A stretch of DNA of 64,000 nucleotides from Lachnospiraceae bacterium (GTDB lineage Bacteria; Bacillota; Clostridia; Lachnospirales; Lachnospiraceae), in the NCBI GenBank assembly GCA_021200475.1, contig JAJQGP010000094.1, positions 18,691 to 82,690 on the forward strand, in the 5' to 3' direction. Below are positions 25,800 to 34,647 of this stretch, in pieces (the first letter of the stretch is position 1; each line of letters opens with the position of its first letter). Both the position numbers and the translations under genes were made by a program. The notes under the pieces are model-generated. The model worked only from the letters and a program-made list of their open reading frames with translations. It was not told the origin of the DNA and searched no databases.

Positions 25800-26492
25800 A
25801 TGAGTGAATCTGCATTACCGAAACTGGAAGTGGCGGACATCATTCAGGCATTGGATGGGGTCTGCAATTCAAAGGTCGATACGACCGGTACGACGAAGCC
25901 ATTGTTAGAATGTGTGACTTCCGGCGTACTGCGCGGCGCTGCCGTGCTTCTTGGAACGGATGGGTCTGAAGTCCGTGATACGGGCGAGTATGTAGCTCTT
26001 TTCAAAAAGCTGATTGCCAATGATATCGTAATACTGGCGATCGGTTATCCGGTACAGGTGGCGGCGGACGCCGGACTTCTGAACCCGGATGCGAAGGAAC
26101 TGTGTGGCGCAGGCCTGAAGCGTGTCTGTGAACTGGCGGAGATTCCTCCGGTACTGCCGCTTGGCGGTCTGGAGAATGTGGGCAATGTCGTGACGATCGC
26201 GACTGCACTTTGCAATGATTCCGGCCTGACAGTACCGCAATTGCCGGTAGTTGGCTGTGATCCTGCCGGTGTAACAGCTCAGGCCGTGGAGCTTGGCAAT
26301 ACATTTGCAGGCTTGGGTGTTGATACCTTTATCGGCATCCTGCCATATGAGGGTTCCCTGGAAGATGTTATTGCTGCAAGCGGATTGAAAAACGGCGCGG
26401 ATGCAACACAGACGGTTTCTGCAGATCTGGATGAGCTCGCAGATGCTCTGATTGCGGATATCGAGAAAAAACGCGCCGCGATTGAAATCTGA
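25800..26492 (+). CDS. Stand-alone CODH C-terminal-domain paralogue lacking C-cluster ligands
   Basis: 230 residues that align almost without gaps to AcsA residues of about 403-630, including TGTTKPL, ELCGAGLKRVCELA, PPVL, QLPVVGC and the Lys/Arg-rich end. At the positions of AcsA Cys451, Cys481, Cys522 and Lys559 it has Thr53, Tyr83, Leu124 and Gln161. It therefore cannot build a C-cluster or act as CODH. The frame is intact, with its own promoter and ribosome-binding site (AGAGG), which argues against a plain pseudogene. A scaffold, chaperone or regulatory partner of AcsA/AcsB is possible (inference). Confidence 0.85.
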   Translation: MSESALPKLEVADIIQALDGVCNSKVDTTGTTKPLLECVTSGVLRGAAVLLGTDGSEVRDTGEYVALFKKLIANDIVILAIGYPVQVAADAGLLNPDAKELCGAGLKRVCELAEIPPVLPLGGLENVGNVVTIATALCNDSGLTVPQLPVVGCDPAGVTAQAVELGNTFAGLGVDTFIGILPYEGSLEDVIAASGLKNGADATQTVSADLDELADALIADIEKKRAAIEI

Positions 26493-26568
26493 TCCACCGC
26501 ACGTTGAAACAAAAGTAATTACGCAGACAGCATTTCGCTTTCTGCTGTATAATTCAGGAGGTAGTAAA

Positions 26569-28695
26569 GTGACATTATTTGATGTTATTTTTAAAGGAAA
26601 TGACGCAGTATATGGTCTTACAGAGCAGGCGATTGATAATGCAATCGCACAGTACGGCGAAGATAAGCCGGTAGCTTTCCCGGACACCGCATACAGCCTT
26701 CCGTGCTATTATGCTGTGACTGGCACAAAGGTCGGTAATCTCGGAGATCTGAAAACAGCGCTCGGCGTCGTAAAAACTCTGATGACCAGAAATCCGAGAA
26801 TGAACGATGCGTTCATGTCCGGTGTTGCGACAGCACTCTGCGCAGAGTTTATTGAAGTACTGAAGTATATTGACGGTGCAGCTCCGTACTCCGAGCCTTG
26901 CTATGGTCATCTTGCAGATGCAGTGATCCGTGAGCTGGGTGTTCCGCTTGTTACGGGCGATATCCCGGGCGTTGCTGTTATTCTTGGCGCAGCTCCGACT
27001 GCAGAGGAAGGCGTTGCTCTGGTTAAGAGCTATCAGGCACAGGGCATCCTGGTTACACTGGTTGGCGGTATCATTGATCAGTGTGAAGAGCTCGGCTACA
27101 AGACCGGTGCAAATGTACGTGTAATTCCGCTTGGCAAAGACGTCACCGCAGTCATTCATGTAGTTTCTGTTGCTATCCGTGCGGCGCTCATTTTTGGTAA
27201 TATCACCCCGGGCGATGCAGCAGGCCTGATGAAATACACGATGGAGCGTGTACCGGCATTCGTAAACGCATTCGCTCCGCTGGATGAAGTGATTGTTGCA
27301 GCCGGCGCAGGGGCGATTGCCCTCGGTTTCCCGGTTATTACAAACGAAGAGACCTTCCGTGTACCGAAGAGCCTGATTGTACAGAAGGATGTGTCCAAGT
27401 TCAACGCGACCTCTCTGGAAGCGCGTGACATTAAGCTTAAGATTACAGATATCGATATCCCGGTTGCATTTGCGTCCGCATTCGAGGGCGAGATCATCCG
27501 CCGCGGCGATATGCAGGTAGAATTCGACGGCTCCAGAGTCGACTGCTTTGAGCTGGTTCACAACAAAGAGCTCTCCGAAGTGGAAGACCACAAGATCGAA
27601 GTCATCGGACCGGATCTCGATGAGTTCGAGGTGGGCAGCAAGCACTCCATCGGTTACATAGTAGAAGTTGCCGGCAAGAGCATGCAGGCAGACTTTGAGC
27701 CGGTATTCGAGCGTAAGTTCCACTCTTATCTGAACTGCATCGAAGGTCTGATGCACACCGGTCAGCGTGACATGATCCGTATCCGTGTCAGCAAAGATAC
27801 GTTTAATGCGGGCTTCCGTTTGAAACACATCGGCGAAGTTCTTTACGCGAAAGTAAAGAGCGAGTTCGCAGCTGTTGTAGACAAATGCCAGGTGAAGGTC
27901 ATCACCGATCCGGAGATGTGTACAAAGCTTCGTCATGAGCTGGCGATCCCGATGTTTGACAAACGTGATGAACGTCTGACGACCCTGACAGATGAGGGCG
28001 TTGACGTTTACTATAGCTGCATTATGTGCCAGGCATTCTCTCCGAGCCACGTCTGTGTGGTTACCCCGGAGCGTCTTGGACTGTGCGGCGCTGTTTCATG
28101 GCTGGACGCGAAAGCGACCAACGAGCTGGATCCGCAGGGTCCCTGCCAGGTCATCACCAAAGAGAAAGTCATCGACGAGCGCATCGGTGAGTATGAGGAC
28201 GTCAATGAGGCAGTCCGCAAGTTCTCACAGGGTGCACTGGAAGACGTATCTCTGTATTCCATCATCGAAAAGCCGATGACAAGCTGCGGCTGCTTTGAGT
28301 GTATTTGCGGTATTGAGCCGCTCTCCAACGGAGTCTGCATCGCGAACCGTGAGTACGCAGGTATGACCCCGATCGGCATGACCTTCTCCGAGCTGGCTTC
28401 CATGACCGGCGGCGGTGTGCAGACCCCGGGCTTCATGGGACATGGCAAGCACTTCATCTCTTCTAAAAAGTTTATGAAGGCAGAAGGCGGCATCGCCCGT
28501 ATCGTGTGGATGCCGAAAGACCTCAAAGACCAGGTAGCAGACCGCCTGAACGAGTCAGCGAAAGAGCTGTACGGAATCGATAACTTCGTCGATATGATTG
28601 CGGATGAGACCGTCGTTACCGAAGATCCGGAAGCACTGCTTGCGTTCCTGACCGAAAAAGGCCACCCGGCACTTGAGATGGAACCAATGATGTAA
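26569..28695 (+). CDS. acsB: Acetyl-CoA synthase AcsB (CODH/ACS beta subunit)
   Basis: 708 residues; joins CO, the CFeSP methyl group and CoA at the Ni-Ni-Fe4S4 A-cluster. Cluster ligands show the exact Moorella spacing: C-x2-C-x8-C-x9-C in CIMCQAFSPSHVC...LCG, plus the CGC motif in SCGCFECICG that binds distal nickel. GTG 26569 is chosen as start because CAGGAGG lies upstream and the protein then opens MTLFDVIFKGND, as in AcsB. Ends before a large nested hairpin. Confidence 0.97.
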   Translation: MTLFDVIFKGNDAVYGLTEQAIDNAIAQYGEDKPVAFPDTAYSLPCYYAVTGTKVGNLGDLKTALGVVKTLMTRNPRMNDAFMSGVATALCAEFIEVLKYIDGAAPYSEPCYGHLADAVIRELGVPLVTGDIPGVAVILGAAPTAEEGVALVKSYQAQGILVTLVGGIIDQCEELGYKTGANVRVIPLGKDVTAVIHVVSVAIRAALIFGNITPGDAAGLMKYTMERVPAFVNAFAPLDEVIVAAGAGAIALGFPVITNEETFRVPKSLIVQKDVSKFNATSLEARDIKLKITDIDIPVAFASAFEGEIIRRGDMQVEFDGSRVDCFELVHNKELSEVEDHKIEVIGPDLDEFEVGSKHSIGYIVEVAGKSMQADFEPVFERKFHSYLNCIEGLMHTGQRDMIRIRVSKDTFNAGFRLKHIGEVLYAKVKSEFAAVVDKCQVKVITDPEMCTKLRHELAIPMFDKRDERLTTLTDEGVDVYYSCIMCQAFSPSHVCVVTPERLGLCGAVSWLDAKATNELDPQGPCQVITKEKVIDERIGEYEDVNEAVRKFSQGALEDVSLYSIIEKPMTSCGCFECICGIEPLSNGVCIANREYAGMTPIGMTFSELASMTGGGVQTPGFMGHGKHFISSKKFMKAEGGIARIVWMPKDLKDQVADRLNESAKELYGIDNFVDMIADETVVTEDPEALLAFLTEKGHPALEMEPMM

Positions 28696-28815
28696 AAAAG
28701 CCGGAATGCGGCAAAGCCGCATTCCCGGGAGATTCGCATAACGAATCTCCCGAAAATCAATTCGCGGGAAAATTTCGCTCGCGAAAATTTTCTCCGAATT
28801 GATTTTGGCTTTTTT
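28694..28815 (+). terminator. Nested multi-stem structure after acsB
   Basis: The outer stem AAAAAAGCC (28694-28702) pairs with GGCTTTTTT (28807-28815). Inside are stems GAATGCGGC/GCCGCATTC, GGGAGATTCG/CGAATCTCCC and AAAATCAATTCG/CGAATTGATTTT enclosing a further stem. A separate hairpin CTCAGAAAAATGC/GCATTTTTCTGAG follows at 28818-28846. The block can act as a terminator or as a processing/attenuation site between acsB and acsDCE. The remaining bases to 28987 show nothing definite. Confidence 0.65.
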
Positions 28816-28987
28816 AACTCAGAAAAATGCAAAGCATTTTTCTGAGTCTACAATGTAGGCCAAGTAGTGAGACAGCCTGAGCTTACTAATCTTTTTTAAT
28901 TCAGTAGGCCAAAAAAATTAACGATCTCTCTACCCTGCAGACCCCTTTTTCACATTTAAGTAACACCCACAAGGAGGATAAAAAGAA

Positions 28988-29929
28988 ATGCCGTTTACTG
29001 CAAAATCAGGAAAATTCAATGCGAAAATTAATACCGTTGAAGTCGGCACCGGCGATAAGGCAATCAAGCTTGGCGGCGAGAACGTTTTCCCATTCTATAC
29101 CTTTGATGATGCGATTGAGAATGCACCGAAGGTTGGTATTGAGATTACGGACGGCGGCATGGAAGCTGAGCCTGACTGTGTACAGAAGCTCTATGAAGGC
29201 TGCACGACGGTCGTTGACATGGCAAAAAAAGCTGTGACATTTGACGGAGTTGATTTTCTCAGCATTCGTTTGGAAGGCGGAGATCCGAACGGAAAGAACA
29301 AATCTACGGAGGAACTGATTCAGATTGTCAGGGATGTCGCTGACGCTGTCAATGTTCCGCTTGTTGTTTGCGGCTGCAAGAACGTAGAAAAAGACGCTGA
29401 GCTTCTGGATAAGGCTGCAGCTGCGCTGGAAGGAAAGAATGCTGTAATTCTGGCAGCAAAGGAAGAAAACTACAAGACCATCGGTGCTTCTGCCGGCCTT
29501 GCTTACAAGCAGGTTGTGGGCGCTGAATCCGCTGTAGATATCAACCTTGCAAAACAGCTGAACGTACTGCTCACACAGCTTGGCGTTGACAGTAAGACCA
29601 TTGTAATGAACGCTGGTACCGCTGCAGTCGGATATGGTTTCGACTACGTGATATCTACACTGGACCGTGTAAAAGCGGCTGCACTGTCACAGGGTGACAC
29701 AACGCTGCAGATGCCTATCATTACTCCTGTTGCTTCTGAAACATGGACGGTAAAAGAGTCCACTGCTACGGAAGAAGATATGCCTGCATGGGGCAATCTG
29801 GAAGAGCGCGGGATTGACATGGAAGTAGAGACTGCCGCAGCAGTTCTCGCTGCCGGCTCAGACGCTGTGATTCTGAAACATCCGGAATCTGTCAGAGCAA
29901 TCAAGACCATGATTTCAGAGTTGATTTAA
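28988..29929 (+). CDS. acsD: Corrinoid iron-sulfur protein small subunit AcsD
   Basis: 313 residues, TIM-barrel CdhD/AcsD family. Typical blocks are VGTGDKAIKLGGENVFPFYTFD, DFLSIRLEGGDPNGKNK, VPLVVCGCKN and MNAGTAAVGYGFDYVISTLDR. With AcsC it carries the methyl-cobamide that donates to AcsB. AAGGAGG lies 11 bases upstream. First gene after the nested hairpin, followed 30 bases later by acsC. Confidence 0.95.
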   Translation: MPFTAKSGKFNAKINTVEVGTGDKAIKLGGENVFPFYTFDDAIENAPKVGIEITDGGMEAEPDCVQKLYEGCTTVVDMAKKAVTFDGVDFLSIRLEGGDPNGKNKSTEELIQIVRDVADAVNVPLVVCGCKNVEKDAELLDKAAAALEGKNAVILAAKEENYKTIGASAGLAYKQVVGAESAVDINLAKQLNVLLTQLGVDSKTIVMNAGTAAVGYGFDYVISTLDRVKAAALSQGDTTLQMPIITPVASETWTVKESTATEEDMPAWGNLEERGIDMEVETAAAVLAAGSDAVILKHPESVRAIKTMISELI

Positions 29930-29959
29930 TCGTCAGAAGAGCGTAAGGAGGAAAATAAA

Positions 29960-31303
29960 ATGGCATTGAAAGGCTTGGATATTTTTAAATTATCACCGAA
30001 GAAAAACTGTAAAGAGTGCGGCAGCCCGACCTGTATGGCTTTCTCAATGAAAGTGGCACAGGGTGCGGTTTCCATTGATAAATGTCCCTATTTTTCTGAG
30101 GACGCAAAAGCTTCTCTGAATGAGGCGACTGCTCCGCCAATGAAGACCATCAAGGTCGGAACCGGTGACAATGAGTATTCTCTCGGCGGAGAGACTGTTC
30201 TGTTCCGCCATGAGAAAACTTTCGTAAGCAGAACACGTTACGCAGTCACTGTATGCAGCTGCATGGATGACGCGGCGATTGATGCGAAGCTGGCTGAAAT
30301 TCAGTCCGTAGACTATGAGCGTATCGGTGAGCGTATGTTTACAGAAATGATTTATGTAAACTATGCGGAAGCGGCTGGCAAAGACAAGTATCTGGATCTG
30401 GTTAAGAAAGCAGCGGCTGTTGACCGTGTGCTCATTCTTGGCTGTGAAGATCCGGACGTTGCGGCTGAGGCCCTTGCCCTGGTAAAGGATAAAAAGCCGG
30501 TTCTGAACGGTGCAAATGCATCCAACTATGAAGCAATGAATAAAGTCGCGACCGAAGCTGGTGTCACTCTTGGTGTTCAGGGCGCGGATATTGACGAGCT
30601 TTATGATACGCTGGCAGCTCTTGAGAAGCTTGGAAATAAGAATCTGATCTTTGACTGCGGCGTCAATTCCGTTAAAGAAGCATACAAGATTGCGGTTGAA
30701 TTCCGTAAGGCGGCAATCAAAGACAGCAACCGTACCTGCGGTTATCCGTCGATTGTGCGGCTCGATCGCTTGAGCCAGGGAGATAAGCATCTGCAGGCTG
30801 CTCTCTTATCTCTGTTCACGATGAAGTATGGTTCGATTATCGTTCTTGACCAGATGACCTATGCAGAAGCAAACCCGGTATATGGTCTCAGACAGAACCT
30901 CTTCACCGATCCGCAGAAGCCAATGAAGGTTGAGCCGGGCATCTATCCGCTTAACGGCGCAGATGAGAATTCGGTATGTCTGACTACGGTAGACTTTGCG
31001 CTGACCTACTTCCTGGTATCCGGTGAGCTGGAGCGTTCCGGCGTACCATGCAACCTCATCATCAACGATGCAGGCGGACTTTCCGTACTGACTTCCTGGG
31101 CGGCAGGAAAGTTCTCAGCGGGAACGATCGCAAAGTTCTTTGCAGAGCAGGATATTGAAGGAAAAGTGAAGTCCAGAAAGCTGGTTATTCCGGGCAAGGT
31201 TGCTGTATTAAAGGGCGAGCTTGAGGCGAAGCTTCCGGGATGGGAGATCATCATTGCTCCGAGAGAGGCTGTTCAGCTTGTGAAGTTTATGAAAGAACTG
31301 TAA
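29960..31303 (+). CDS. acsC: Corrinoid iron-sulfur protein large subunit AcsC
   Basis: 447 residues. The N-terminal Fe4S4 domain has the C-x2-C-x4-C-x16-C motif starting at NCKECGSPTC and ending DKC, then a TIM barrel and the C-terminal cobamide-binding domain (AGGLSVLTSWAAGKFSAG, IPGKVAVLKGELE). The cluster reduces Co(II) for reactivation. TAAGGAGG precedes the start. Confidence 0.96.
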   Translation: MALKGLDIFKLSPKKNCKECGSPTCMAFSMKVAQGAVSIDKCPYFSEDAKASLNEATAPPMKTIKVGTGDNEYSLGGETVLFRHEKTFVSRTRYAVTVCSCMDDAAIDAKLAEIQSVDYERIGERMFTEMIYVNYAEAAGKDKYLDLVKKAAAVDRVLILGCEDPDVAAEALALVKDKKPVLNGANASNYEAMNKVATEAGVTLGVQGADIDELYDTLAALEKLGNKNLIFDCGVNSVKEAYKIAVEFRKAAIKDSNRTCGYPSIVRLDRLSQGDKHLQAALLSLFTMKYGSIIVLDQMTYAEANPVYGLRQNLFTDPQKPMKVEPGIYPLNGADENSVCLTTVDFALTYFLVSGELERSGVPCNLIINDAGGLSVLTSWAAGKFSAGTIAKFFAEQDIEGKVKSRKLVIPGKVAVLKGELEAKLPGWEIIIAPREAVQLVKFMKEL

Positions 31304-31348
31304 GAGTAACTGAACTGTTAACCAAAATTAAGATAAAGGAGAACCATC

Positions 31349-32134
31349 ATGGCAAAATTTGTAACGATTGGTGAGAGACTTTCCACCACTGCTCCTGCAG
31401 TCAACAAAGCGTTTACTGAGAGAGACCCGGAGCCGATTCTGAAAAGAGCAAAGCAGCAGCTCGATGCCGGCGCTGTTTATCTTGATGTAAACATCGGACC
31501 TGCTGAGGCAGATGGTGAGGATCTGATGAAATGGGCGGTACAGCTCCTTCAGAGCAACTTTGACAATGTTCCGCTGGCGCTGGATACCTCCAACAAGAAG
31601 GCAATTGAGGCAGGTATCTCTGTTTACAACCGTTCTAAGGGAAAACCGATTGTAAACTCTGCGGATGCTTCCGGAAGAATCGAAAATATCGATCTTGCAG
31701 CAGCAAACGACGCGATCGTGATTGCTCTTTGCAACGGCGAAGGCATTGCAAAAGACAATGATGAGCGTATGGGTTATTGCCAGATGCTTCTTGAGAGAGG
31801 CATGGAACTGGGTATGGAGCCGACCAATATGTGGTTTGATCCGCTCTTCCTGGTCGTAAAGGGGATGCAGGACAAGCAGATGGAGATCCTTGAGTTTATC
31901 AAGATGCTCTCTGATATGGGTCTGAATTCTACCGGTGGCCTTTCCAATAACTCTAACGGTATGCCGAAGCACATTCGTCCGATCATGGATTCCGCACTCG
32001 TAGCAATGGCTATGATGCAGGGCCTTACCTCCGCGATCGTGAACCCGAATGACCTTCGTCTGATGGAAACGATTAAATCCTGTGATGTATTTAAGAGCAA
32101 TACTCTGTATGCGGATTCCTATCTGGAGATCTGA
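31349..32134 (+). CDS. acsE: Methyl-THF:corrinoid iron-sulfur protein methyltransferase AcsE
   Basis: 261 residues; transfers the methyl group of 5-methyl-tetrahydrofolate to the CFeSP cobamide. Pterin-binding TIM-barrel motifs are ERLSTTAPAV, YLDVNIGPAEADG, LALDTSNKKAIEAG, PIVNSADASG, MWFDPLF, GGLSNNSNGMP and SAIVNPNDLRLMETI. AAAGGAGAACC precedes ATG. Last gene of acsDCE; a terminator follows. Confidence 0.95.
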   Translation: MAKFVTIGERLSTTAPAVNKAFTERDPEPILKRAKQQLDAGAVYLDVNIGPAEADGEDLMKWAVQLLQSNFDNVPLALDTSNKKAIEAGISVYNRSKGKPIVNSADASGRIENIDLAAANDAIVIALCNGEGIAKDNDERMGYCQMLLERGMELGMEPTNMWFDPLFLVVKGMQDKQMEILEFIKMLSDMGLNSTGGLSNNSNGMPKHIRPIMDSALVAMAMMQGLTSAIVNPNDLRLMETIKSCDVFKSNTLYADSYLEI

Positions 32135-32165
32135 TTCTGAACAGTCGTTTAGAACAGCATCGAAA
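32134..32165 (+). repeat. Family-1 repeat, half copy
   Basis: CTGAACAGTCGTTTAGAACAG followed by CATCGAAATGGG, matching the reverse complement of the right end of the 7796 element. Confidence 0.55.
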
Positions 32166-32287
32166 TGGGCTGCACGCACACAGCTTTCCTCCGCAAATGC
32201 AGTACAGGGATTTTGTGGTGGATAAAACACTGCAGGATCAATGCCGCCTGTCGCTGCATGCGGATGGAATCATAATGAAACGGAATC

Positions 32288-32326
32288 ATACCCAGGAAGT
32301 ATTTGTACCCCCTGGGTATATTTTTT
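32288..32326 (+). terminator. Terminator after acsE
   Basis: ATACCCAGG (32288-32296) pairs with CCTGGGTAT (32311-32319), followed by six T. Confidence 0.85.
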
Positions 32327-32345
32327 CAAGGCAGTTTTTGTTCAG

Positions 32346-32537
32346 ATTCAGATCAGCAAGCCGCAGACCGCCTGCTACGCAGGCTATATGCTGCTAATGC
32401 GTCGTATGTCTGTGGCTGATGGGCGTCTCCGTTCCACTTCGCTTAGCGCCCGCCCATCCCAAAATGAAAAGACAGCCTTTAGCAGATAAATCTGCACAGT
32501 CTGTCTTTTCATTTTGATGCTGCTCTGAAGTGTAAAC
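32346..32537 (+). repeat. Family-1 repeat, long copy 2
   Basis: The same order of nested stems as the 7796 element. The stems GCCTGC-TAC-GCAGGC and GCAGATAAATCTGC replace GCCTGC-AAT-GCAGGC and GCAGGTAAACCTGC, the last being a compensatory G-C to A-T change. The GATGGGCG stem has a longer loop here. Confidence 0.8.
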
Positions 32538-32557
32538 ACATAATGGGAGAAACGATT

Positions 32558-34489
32558 ATGTTTAAAGTGACTTTTAAGTTTGAACATGGGCAGGATGTCG
32601 AAGGCTTTGCTTTAGCGGGAGAAAGCCTTCTGGATGTGGCAAAGAAGATGAATGTTGCCATTGATGCGCCATGCAATGGAAATGCAGCTTGCGGAAAATG
32701 CAGAGTAAAATTGATCGGAGGAGAACTGGATACCAAGAAGACCATGCATATCTCCGATGAGGAATTTGCGCAGGGATGGAGGTTAGCCTGCGTGAGCAAA
32801 ATCAGTGCGGACGTAGAGGTACTTGTGCCAGACATTGCGTCAGCGTACCGCAGTCGGATGAAAGTTGCGGATCTGAGTTCGGCGGAAGAATTACAGATAT
32901 TTGAAAAGACGAAAGCGGATATTTCGAATGCCGGAATCAAATTTGAAAATGACTTTAAAGTGATAAATCTGACAATGGAGGAGCCTTCGCTGGATGATAC
33001 CATGCCAGACAATGAACGGCTGGTGTGGGCTGTTGAGACAGCCTGTGGAGTGCCGAAGGCGAAGCTTTCTTTTGCTGTATTGCAGAAGTTGGCAGAAACC
33101 CTGCGAAAATCAGCGTTTAATGTGAAGTGTATCGTAACAGATGGAGCGGAGGATGAAGTATACGTACTTGATTTGCTTCCGGAAAATGAAGACGCAAAGG
33201 TCTGTGGGATAGCCATTGATATTGGTACGACAACCGTTTCTTCAGTGCTGATCAACATGCTTTCCGGTGAAATTCTCGCAAAGGGTTCTGCCGGGAATGG
33301 TCAGATCCGCTATGGGGCGGACGTGATTAACCGTATTATCGAACAGCAGAAGGAAGGCGGGCGCAAAAAGCTTCAGAATGCGATTGTCAAAGAAACTCTG
33401 AATCCAATGATAAAAGAAATGTGCGCTTCCATTGGAATTCCGCCGCAGCAGATTTATCGTGCCTGCATCGCCGGAAATACGACCATGAATCATCTGCTCC
33501 TTGGTGTAGATGCGGATCCGGTTCGTATGGAACCGTTTATCCCAACCTTCTTTGAGACAGATTCGGTTCAGGCGTGTGATCTGGGATTGAATCTGTATCC
33601 GCATGCATCTGTTTTGATTTCCCCAAACATAGGAAGCTATGTCGGTGGGGATATCACAGCCGGTACACTTGCAAGCACGATCTGGAATAAAGAAGAAATG
33701 TCCCTGTTTATTGACCTTGGTACGAATGGCGAGCTTGTCTTTGGGAATTCGGACTTCATGATGAGCTGCGCCTGCTCTGCAGGCCCCGCGTTTGAGGGCG
33801 GCGATATCAGCTGCGGAATGCGAGCGACTGACGGTGCAATCGAGGCCTGTGTGATAGATAAGGATACCATGGAACCCACGTTTACGATTGTCGGAGATGA
33901 GGGACAAAAGCCGGTGGGACTTTGCGGCTCCGGCATCATTGATGTCATCAGTGAGCTGTACCGCTGCGGGATCATCAGTCCGAAAGGGAAATTCATCCGC
34001 GAAGGCGACCGCGTTCGTCATGATCAGTATGGGATGGGCAGCTTTGTGCTGGCCTATAAAGAGGACGCTGCATCTGTGAAAGATATTGAGATCACAGAAG
34101 TCGATATCGACAGTTTTATCCGTGCAAAAGGCGCGATTTTTTCCGCTATTCGCGTGATGCTGCAGTCACTGGACTTTGATGTGTCCATGATTGACCATGT
34201 TTATGTGGCCGGAGGCATCGGCAGCGGCATTAATATGCGCAACGCTGTGTCCATTGGTATGTTTCCGGATATTGAGATGGACAAATTTACCTATATTGGC
34301 AACTCCTCTCTTTCCGGAGCGTATGCGATCCTGCTTTCAAAAGAAGCTGAAGCAAAGGTATCAGAGGTAGCTCATAACATGACTTATCTGGAACTCAGCA
34401 ACGAACCAACCTACATGGATGAGTTTGTGGCAAGCTGCTTCCTTCCGCATACAGACGCAGGATTGTTTCCGTCTGTGATATTAAAATAA
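32558..34489 (+). CDS. acsV: Corrinoid activation protein AcsV (RACo type)
   Basis: 643 residues; ATP-dependent reductive activator that returns the CFeSP from Co(II) to Co(I). An N-terminal 2Fe-2S ferredoxin-like domain (CNGNAACGKCRVKL and later LACVSK) is followed by a middle domain and an ASKHA ATPase domain (AIDIGTTTVS, IAGNTTMNHLLLG, IDLGTNGELVFGN, VAGGIGSGINMRNA). ATG 32558 is 7 bases after GGGAGA. It is separated from acsE by a terminator and a repeat, so it may be expressed independently. Confidence 0.93.
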   Translation: MFKVTFKFEHGQDVEGFALAGESLLDVAKKMNVAIDAPCNGNAACGKCRVKLIGGELDTKKTMHISDEEFAQGWRLACVSKISADVEVLVPDIASAYRSRMKVADLSSAEELQIFEKTKADISNAGIKFENDFKVINLTMEEPSLDDTMPDNERLVWAVETACGVPKAKLSFAVLQKLAETLRKSAFNVKCIVTDGAEDEVYVLDLLPENEDAKVCGIAIDIGTTTVSSVLINMLSGEILAKGSAGNGQIRYGADVINRIIEQQKEGGRKKLQNAIVKETLNPMIKEMCASIGIPPQQIYRACIAGNTTMNHLLLGVDADPVRMEPFIPTFFETDSVQACDLGLNLYPHASVLISPNIGSYVGGDITAGTLASTIWNKEEMSLFIDLGTNGELVFGNSDFMMSCACSAGPAFEGGDISCGMRATDGAIEACVIDKDTMEPTFTIVGDEGQKPVGLCGSGIIDVISELYRCGIISPKGKFIREGDRVRHDQYGMGSFVLAYKEDAASVKDIEITEVDIDSFIRAKGAIFSAIRVMLQSLDFDVSMIDHVYVAGGIGSGINMRNAVSIGMFPDIEMDKFTYIGNSSLSGAYAILLSKEAEAKVSEVAHNMTYLELSNEPTYMDEFVASCFLPHTDAGLFPSVILK

Positions 34490-34505
34490 CCTGAAACATG
34501 GGCAA

Positions 34506-34543
34506 TGGGCAGAAGAAACACCATACCTCTTCTGCCCATTTTT
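34506..34543. terminator. Bidirectional terminator between acsV and the ABC transporter operon
   Basis: ATGGGCAGAAGA (34506-34517) pairs with TCTTCTGCCCAT (34529-34540), followed by T on the plus strand. Confidence 0.8.
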
Positions 34544-34545
34544 GC

Positions 34546-34626
34546 CTACTCTTCCTCTTTATCCGCTGCTCCCTGTCTGATCATTCGAACCATTTCCATA
34601 ATCGTTTTAAACTCGTCTCTTGTCAT
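34546..34626 (-). CDS. Possible 26-residue peptide downstream of the permease gene
   Basis: An open frame on the minus strand, reading MTRDEFKTIMEMVRMIRQG and ending in an acidic tail, sits between the permease stop and the terminator. The composition is amphipathic-helical. There is no clear ribosome-binding site, so translation is doubtful. Confidence 0.25.
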   Translation of the reverse strand: MTRDEFKTIMEMVRMIRQGAADKEEE

Positions 34627-34647
34627 ACAAAAATTTTTTGAACAGAA

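Larger units (their letters stand above)
32135..32557 (+). other. acsE-acsV intergenic region
   Basis: 423 bases without a gene. It contains a half repeat (32134-32165), a terminator (32288-32326) and a nearly full-length family-1 repeat (32346-32537). No clear promoter for acsV was found between the terminator and its start. Confidence 0.7.

Noticed and set aside
25800-26492. CODH-like gene as a plain frameshifted pseudogene
   Set aside because: The frame is continuous over the whole domain, ends at the natural C-terminus and has a promoter and ribosome-binding site; the losses are specific to cofactor ligands.
26575-28050. 491-codon open frame on the minus strand
   Set aside because: Antisense to acsB; rich in Arg, His and Cys as expected of a shadow frame, with no family motif.
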